From positions 4,960,001-5,024,000 of the forward strand of contig NW_024466459.1 in the NCBI RefSeq assembly GCF_017591425.1: 64,000 nucleotides of DNA. The letters run 5' to 3'. The notes under the pieces were generated by a model. It was not told the origin of the DNA and made no database searches. It saw only the letters and a program-made list of their open reading frames with translations. The position numbers were made by a program, and so were the translations under genes. Of the stretch, positions 58,670 through 64,000 are shown in pieces. Every line of letters begins with the position of its first letter. Position 1 is the first letter of the stretch. The stretch is from Ochotona curzoniae. Taxonomy: Eukaryota; Chordata; Mammalia; Lagomorpha; Ochotonidae.

Positions 58670-60165
58670 CACGTGAAGGGAACACATTTTATAATACAGT
58701 TTTTAAAGCATAACAATATTTCCCACTGACCCTCCCACTTTCCCTGCCTCCCACTCCTGTCCTCCTTCCTGCTTTTCTCTGATTTTTTACGAAGACATCC
58801 TTTTAATTTGCTTATCATTACAAGCTTAAGCTTTCACTAAAAGAATTTAGTAAGGAAGAAGCAGAAAAACCACTGTTCTTCAAGAGTGTAGAGAAGGGTT
58901 TAAAACAATAGCTAGGTCTCAAAATGTCTGTTTTTCATATATATATATATGTATAATTTTTGTACTCTGCATAATGGGTAACAAGAAATCAGAGTCAACA
59001 CATGGTATTTCTTGTGGGGACTGGCTTATCTCACTAAGCGATGCGTTCTGCAGTGATTTCTGTCATGTTGTGAAAGACCGAGTTTTATTCTTTCTCATAG
59101 CTGAGTAGTATACTACAATTTTCTTTATCCGGCCACCAGTTGGTACACATCTGAATTGATTTCCTACCTTAAACCTTTGGGAACTGAGTATGGGGCTACA
59201 GATCACTTTTTCATAAGTTGGTTTCATTTCCTCTGGGTACATTCCCAACGGTGGAATGGCTGGGTCATAGGCAAGACCTTGTTCAGACTTCCGAGGAATC
59301 TCTCGGCGTGTTCCACAGTGCTTATACCACCAGCAATGTGTTCGCGTACTCTTTCCCCACATCTTCACAACATTCCGTTTAAACTTTGTTTTCTTTGTTA
59401 TGCAGAAGGGATTGTAGCCCGAGGTCATCCCATTCATCTATTTTTGTCTATTGCCTGTGCTTCTGCGTTCTTATTCAGGAAATCTTTGGACAGGCAAATG
59501 TCTTGCAATGTTTCTTCTATGTTCTCTCGCAATCCTGTAGTTTCAGGCTTCGGTTTAGATGCTTTTTCCATTATGAGTTGATTTTTGTAAAGGCATGAGA
59601 TTGGTCTCATTTCAAACTTTTGCATGTGGAGATTCAGTTTTCCCGTCAGCACTTACTGAACAGACTGCAGTTAATCCAAGGATTGATTTTAGATTGTCAA
59701 AGATTGCTTGGTTGTAAATGCATGGATTAATTTCTTGTGGGTCTCCTAGTTTGCCTTTGAGCTTGCCTTGAAAATCCCTTACACTTATGAAAAGAATTCA
59801 CATTCGGCAGCTGTGGGATGAAATGTCCTGCAGATATCAATTAGGTTCATTGGGTCAATTATCTAACTTAGTTCTGTTGCTGCTTTGTTAATTTTTTGTC
59901 CACTTGATTTGACCGCTTGTTCAACTTCGCCATTATTACTGTATTGTAGCCTATGTCTCCCATTAGATTCAGTTACGTTTGTTTTAAGTAACCAGGTGAC
60001 CTTGGGCAAATGTACATTTACTATCATCGTACCTTCCTGTTGAATTGATCCTTAATCATTATACAGTCATCTTTGTGGATCTCTTTGAATTGTTTTGTGT
60101 TAAAATCCACTGTCTCATATTAAGATGATTACTTCTAATCTTTTTCCCTCCTTTCACTTTCAGTC
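58670..60165 (-). mobile_element. LINE-1 remnant, internally deleted
   Basis: On the plus strand the 3' UTR comes first (CCCACTGACCCTCCCACTTT; then TCTCAAAATGTCTG and ATTTCTTGTGGGGACTGGC, as in lagomorph LINE-1 3' ends). The C-terminal ORF2 region follows (59,063-59,652), then segments from further upstream in ORF2 (TGATTTTTGTAAAGGCATGAG; TGCAGATATCAATTAGG; TTGATCCTTAATCATTATAC). The distances between segments are much shorter than in an intact element, so several internal deletions have occurred. Confidence 0.85.
59063..59655 (-). pseudogene. LINE-1 ORF2 C-terminal fragments
   Basis: Two adjoining open pieces. From 59,652 down, the first reads TGLRENIEETLQDICLSKDF…KNAEAQAIDKNR, matching the EENIGKTLLDIGLGKDF region that follows the reverse transcriptase domain. 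From 59,437 down, the second has THCWW (residues 33-37, the C-terminal cysteine region), LAYDPAIPPLGMYP (55-68) and VYYSAMRKN (109-117), the far C-terminus. Roughly 100 residues normally between them are missing. Frames are broken and it cannot encode a working protein. Confidence 0.85.
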
Positions 60166-61539
60166 TCGGTGAGGACTTCACAAGGTTTCAAGTTTTTTGA
60201 GTTTCTAAAGCACCTTAGAGCAATTGTCTTACCTCTCAGCCCAGGTCTCTATGGGAAGTGCTTGTGCTCATTGTAACCACAGCAATCAATATCTATTCAT
60301 GAGCTCAATGACAATAAACAACTTGAGTTGGTATTATCTTGAAATCCCTGGGAATATGCTTTCTTTTATTATAACTGATAGGAAATTCCTCTCAAATTGG
60401 TTTAATTAGTTCCATAGAAAGTCAAAGGCTAAAATTGTGGGAAATGTATTCCTCTGAGTAAACGTAGGGTATTCTTGCCAACAGGTAGCAATACAAGGTG
60501 GGAAAAAGCACTGGCTAAGCGTTGCAATCATGTTGTGTCTTTCTCTTTTTCTCTCTCTTCTCTGCAGTGTCAACATTGCTCTCTCTGCAGTCCCTTGGTC
60601 ACGTTTAGTTGCTGAGCTTTCGAGAAAAAGCAGTTACTTGGTAGTGAATGGCCTTTTCCAAATGTTTGCCTGCTATTGTTCACATGGACCCGTTGGAACA
60701 CTTTGTGTGCCTCAACTTATAAAAAAGGCATTCTTTCCAAATATAATCTCCTTTCCTCTGGACCATCTGCATTTATTCTTTGTACAGCCAAAAGGCAAAA
60801 TGCTCTCACACATGTTCATTTATACAAATAGACTCCTAATATTACTCACATCATTAGACACCAATTTCCATTTATATTCCTTTGGCATGAAAGGCAGAAT
60901 TAGAAGAAAGAAAATGAGGGAAAAGAGAAAACTGAAAATAAAACATGTGTGGGAAGCTATTACTTCTGTGGGCTATAGATTAGCTACCCATATTTCATGT
61001 AAGTATACAGGGTCATATCTGCTCTGTTGGTTTAAGGTTCAAATAGATGATTGGATCCATGCCCTACATTATTTTTCACTTTTATAAATGAAAATACTAA
61101 TAATTGAGTAGATATCAGAGCAAATTCACTTTTAGACAAATGGGATGACGTGCTGTGCTGCTTTAATTATCTAAGATAATTTGATGTTATATAGGTAGGC
61201 TTTTATCTTTAAATTTTGTACCTTGAATTTTTAGCTTGAGAATAATATTGAAAATTTACATAGAACAATCCATATTTTAAGTGCTAAATCCATTGATCTT
61301 CTACCTACCATAGAAACATTTCTATAGCAAAAAGTAGAGAGTGTAGGACCATCATTACTAGTTGTTTATCGCGTGCTTTTTGTTTAATAACTGGGCCTAG
61401 CACATATGAAACAAATTTAAAAAAAATCAAAACAGACATATTCCTGGAAAAACTAATAATTATTTTCTTGTGTTTTCTTTTTTTCCTCTGTAACGGTAGA
61501 AAAAGACTTATATAGGAGAAACAAAAGCTCACAAGCAAT
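60166..61539. other. Unique sequence with a 185-codon open frame
   Basis: The plus-strand frame at 60,530-61,087 opens with a hydrophobic stretch (MLCLSLFLSLLCSVNIALSA) resembling a signal peptide. The rest has no recognisable domain, and no promoter or splice structure is seen. One open run of this length is about what chance allows in 64 kb over six frames, so I do not call a gene. Confidence 0.4.
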
Positions 61540-61747
61540 ATAGTATATACAGTATACATTATATATGTATATATTTATAGGAATATATATATAGAGAGAG
61601 GTGTACCTACATGTATATAGTATATAGGTATATACCATATAGAGATAATTATATAGGCACATACATATGTATATATGTGTATATATGTATGTATATATAT
61701 TCATTAGAATACATGTGTGTACATGTGTGTATATATATTCATTAGAA
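61540..61747. repeat. AT-rich complex repeat (TATATG/TACATG)
   Basis: About 200 bp of mixed ATATAT, GTATATAT and ACATGTGTGT units. A 19-bp segment (GTATATATATTCATTAGAA) is duplicated at 61,691-61,709 and 61,729-61,747. The minus-strand Tyr/Ile-rich open frame over it is low complexity. Confidence 0.92.
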
Positions 61748-61937
61748 CTCTCAAGGGTAAAGACGCTTTGCAGTTCCCAACTGCATGGTCTGAAGTCTAC
61801 ATCAATAGGTAACTGAAGGGATAAATATTCTGTTATAATTGATAAGGTATGTCTCATTTATTTTCAAACTGTCACGAAGACTGCGCTGAAGTTATTTTTT
61901 TCCCCTTGTACCAAATATTTCTTTCCGAATATTGAAT

Positions 61938-62268
61938 GATGGCCCTGGCTCAATGACTCAATGGCCAAATCTTCATCTTGCAAGCACCAGGATCCCATAC
62001 GATAGTGGTTCTACTCCCAGCTGCTCCGTTTCTCATTCAGCTCCCTTCCTAACTGTGGCCTGAGAAAGCAGTGCGCGATGGCCTAAAGCCTTGGGAAAAC
62101 ATATGGAAAACTTGAAAGAAGCTCCTGGCTCCTGGCTTTGGATCAGCTTGGCTCCAGCCACGGAGGTCATTTGGGAGTGAACTAGCAGTTGAAAAGTCTT
62201 TTATTCCATCTTCTCTTCTCTTCATAAATCTGATCTGCCTTTCCCAGAAAAATAAATTAATCTTTTGA
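61938..62268 (+). mobile_element. CSINE, full length
   Basis: Head GGCCCTGGCTCAATGACTC, AAGCACCAGGATCCCATACG, box-B-like GGTTCTACTCC, tail CCCAGAAAAATAAATTAATC. Confidence 0.88.
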
Positions 62269-62552
62269 AAAATATGCCTACATATTTGATGTAAATTTTG
62301 GGGATTGGAGAAAGTATATATGTATACATGTATGTGTGGCTGGTAAGGAAATGGTGAACAGGACACTATTAATTATCGAGCTAATATTTTAGATTTTGCA
62401 CAGGTGGGCCCCTGAAATCTTCACTTATATTAATCACAATGACTTAATAGATTTAATTCTTTGATCATTTTTGAGTGAAAAATTATGGATCAGATAAATT
62501 AAAAACTTTGCAGTAACAGAGCTATGATTTGAAGTATGAGCTTTTTATGTTT
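62269..62552. other. Unique sequence
   Basis: Nothing recognised apart from a short GTATATATGTATACATGTATG patch. Confidence 0.45.
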
Positions 62553-62851
62553 CTTTTTCTAAGATTTATTTATTTTCATTGTAAAAACAGATTTATACAA
62601 AGAAGGAGAGATAGAAGATCTTCCCTCACCTAGTTGACTCCCCAAATGACTGTAACGGATGGAGCTGAGCCTGGGTCTTCCTCTGGGTCTTCCACATGGG
62701 TGCAGGGACTCCGGACATCCTCCAGTGCTTTCCCAGACTGCAAGCAGAGAGCTGGATGGGAAGTGGAACAACCAGAACACTAACCAGCATCCATATAGGC
62801 TGCTGTGCTTGGAGGTAGAGGATTAGCCAGTGGAGCTATCGTGCTGGCCCC
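62553..62851 (-). mobile_element. CSINE, full length
   Basis: Tail TTCTAAGATTTATTTATTTTC, GATCTTCCCTCACC, GGGTGCAGGGACTCCGG, GCTGGATGGGAAGTGG, head GCTATCGTGCTGGCCCC. Confidence 0.9.
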
Positions 62852-63454
62852 TAAAGTACAACTTCTAACTCTAAAAGCCTTACTCATACTTCCTGCCTCT
62901 TAGAATCTTCCTTAAAAAAAAAATACCACCACATACTTTGTCTGACTGTTAGCCTGGTATCTCCTTTTGCCAGGAACTAGCTTCCTTCCCATGGCTCTAA
63001 TTCTACCCTAGTGTACACTTCAGAGCACCTTGCTCTTTCTATTGCTTTTTTCTTTTATTTTGCACACTGGGGAAGAAATGACTGTCTATGTTTTGTCCTC
63101 TGTTTCAAAACCAAGAGCCATCAAATGGCTTCAATAGTGATGGTGCCACATGGTTCGGACTGCTTTACTTCCCATAGTACAGGTTGCATGCATATCTACA
63201 TCTGTGTCCATGTCTCATTTCCTGTCTATTTCCCTGTTTCCTCCTTCATCAACTACCAGCACTAGCAAGGTCCCATAACTAAGGGAAACTTGTCTACATC
63301 TGACCTTTGCTTCTTATTCCTCATCAACTTCATAGTGGTGTTCCTGAAGCTAACCTCTGTCTCATAGAACTTTTACAATGACTAAAAGTGATATTCCATT
63401 GTGAATGTGCAGGATAGTGTCTGATTTATGGTAAGGATGATGATAGTTGTTAGT
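62852..63454. other. Unique sequence
   Basis: No gene or repeat recognised. An open frame at 63,011-63,265 has no nameable similarity. Confidence 0.45.
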
Positions 63455-63625
63455 GGCCCAGCAAGGGAGTCTCCAAAGTTCCTCTTTCCAGCCCATTCCC
63501 AGCCTCAGGTCTTGCGCATGCCAACAGGTGCTGCAGCTAGTCTGAGATAGCTCACCACCAGTGATGGCATTTACCAGTAGGTGCTACAGCCTGACAGCCT
63601 GGCCTGCCTCCCGTAGCACTTCTCA
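63455..63625. repeat. GCCAACAGGT-type degenerate repeat, second locus
   Basis: CGCATGCCAACAGGTGCTGC (63,516) and TTTACCAGTAGGTGCTACAG, with CAGCCTGGCCTGCC, match the units at 29.2-29.8 kb. Two to three units only. Confidence 0.45.
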
Positions 63626-64000
63626 CTATTGGCTTCTGGTGTTTTCACATCTCCAGTCTGTCTTCAATTGGTTTGAAATATGTACATCAGACTATGTTAT
63701 TCTCTTTCTTGGAAACATGAAATGACTTCCAGTGGCCTAAGTGGTTTGCTCTAATTTGACCAGGTCAGACTTTTTGCCTAGTTCTGCATTGATTCACTGT
63801 CTTTCTCATTTTGCATCAATGGCCTTTTTTTCTAGTGCTGAAACCCACAAAGCTTATTCCTACCTCATGGATTCACAATTCCTTCACACTCGACTTGAAA
63901 CATTTTCCCCGGTTTTTGCAAGCGCCTGTTCAGTTGCCGTCTTAAAGTGATCTCTGGTGATCGTATTTAAAATCCCCCCTCTGCCTCCAACTTTTTAAAA
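63626..64000. other. Unique sequence to window end
   Basis: Nothing recognised; ends in a short A-run at the edge. Confidence 0.45.

Noticed and set aside
1..64000. CRISPR array, operon or other prokaryotic system
   Set aside because: No spaced direct repeats, ribosome binding sites or dense coding; the SINE, LINE and MIR content is mammalian. The only regular array (16.6 kb) is head-to-tail without spacers.

Overview
This window is mammalian nuclear DNA, and the repeats point to a lagomorph, most likely a pika (Ochotona). More than thirty copies of a tRNA-derived C-type SINE (CSINE) occur on both strands. The freshest copies keep the pol III box B (GGTTCTAATCC at 54,460) and end in AATAAA/AAATCTT-rich tails. 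Their body matches the pika form of the family rather than the commoner rabbit forms. This assignment rests on remembered family sequences, not on a database search.

I find no intact protein-coding gene, no convincing multi-exon gene and no CpG island. The short open frames are scattered and mostly lie inside repeats. The window reads as an intergenic or deep intronic stretch. Layout: 1-7.6 kb is a SINE cluster with an old hAT transposon remnant and a 51-codon coding-like fragment. 7.6-16.6 kb is mostly unique sequence with MIR fossils and TG tracts. At 16.6 kb there is a 43-bp minisatellite beside a SINE. 17-26.4 kb is sparse. 26.8-28.2 kb holds an (AAAAC)n tract and a cluster of LTR fragments. 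29.2-29.8 kb is a degenerate tandem repeat. 30-43.4 kb mixes SINEs, a 5S rRNA pseudogene at 33.0 kb and ancient L2-like LINE sequence. 43.4-53 kb is mostly unique, with MIRs and one palindromic element. 58.7-60.2 kb is a scrambled LINE-1 remnant. 61.5-61.75 kb is an AT-rich complex repeat.

The most interesting element is at 53,182-53,959. It is a short retroviral sequence with the order R-U5, tRNA-Lys primer binding site, leader, polypurine tract, U3, R and poly(A), flanked by imperfect A-rich duplications. It begins at the RNA start and ends in a poly(A) tail, as expected for a retroviral RNA copied into the genome by LINE-1 rather than a normally integrated provirus. It has no gag, pol or env.

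Other points for follow-up: the coding-like minus-strand fragment at 5,906-6,061; the 5S pseudogene that lost one copy of an internal direct repeat; two distant copies of a GCCAACAGGT-containing degenerate repeat; two copies of a palindromic mariner-like element; and two SINEs with perfect 13-bp target-site duplications.
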